Shown one piece after another: positions 12,728 through 12,734 of a stretch of DNA of 12,734 bases; position 1 is the first letter of the stretch, and each line of letters begins with the position of its first letter. Below the pieces are notes generated by a model. It was not told the origin of the DNA, did no database searches, and worked only from the letters and a program-made list of their open reading frames with translations. Source of the stretch: an uncultured Selenomonadaceae bacterium (lineage in GTDB: Bacteria > Bacillota > Negativicutes > Selenomonadales > Selenomonadaceae); assembly GCA_905236145.1 (NCBI GenBank), contig CAJOOE010000041.1:1-12734 (forward strand), given 5' to 3'. A program made the translations under genes and the position numbers.

Positions 12728-12734
12728 GTGGGGC

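Overview
The window looks like a stretch of chromosome from a low-to-moderate-GC member of the Bacillota. Negativicutes (Selenomonadales-like) is my best guess. The reasons are a Hfq and an RpoD core that read like those of that group, a CvfB/YitL-type S1 protein (a Bacillota family), a dnaG-rpoD pair, and strong GGAGG-type ribosome binding sites with frequent TTG/GTG starts. The taxonomic call rests on remembered family resemblance, not on a search. Almost everything is housekeeping. I see no mobile element, phage, CRISPR array, toxin-antitoxin pair or defence island.

Layout. (1) 1-3494: a tight plus-strand cluster, UPF0173 hydrolase (5' end outside the window) - miaA - hfq - dut - rarA, closed by an intrinsic terminator. 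It joins tRNA modification, RNA chaperoning, nucleotide-pool sanitation and replication-fork maintenance. (2) 3514-4734: cobS (cobalamin assembly) and a convergent PaaI-type thioesterase, separated by a bidirectional terminator. (3) 4912-7146: galE, then a short PilB/GspE-family secretion ATPase with no pilus or secretion partners nearby. (4) 7147-8034: cvfB on the minus strand, whose stop codon abuts that of the ATPase. (5) 8301-11811: dnaG-rpoD, the core of the macromolecular synthesis operon (primase and primary sigma factor), ended by a strong bidirectional terminator. (6) 11875-12727 on the minus strand: a DUF4867-like (cupin-like) gene with a near-consensus promoter flanked by inverted repeats, then tRNA-Trp(CCA).

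Most interesting points. The primary sigma factor appears to carry two copies of the autoinhibitory region 1.1, joined by a lysine-rich linker. MiaA lacks about 50 residues where the family has its tRNA-binding helical insertion, and has other motif changes. An 8-9 base element, CCGGCTTT(A/G), occurs six times in about 0.85 kb of intergenic DNA, near five gene starts, but only three times in about 11.8 kb of genes. No new multi-gene system is evident; the novelty lies in variant forms of core proteins and in the shared intergenic element.
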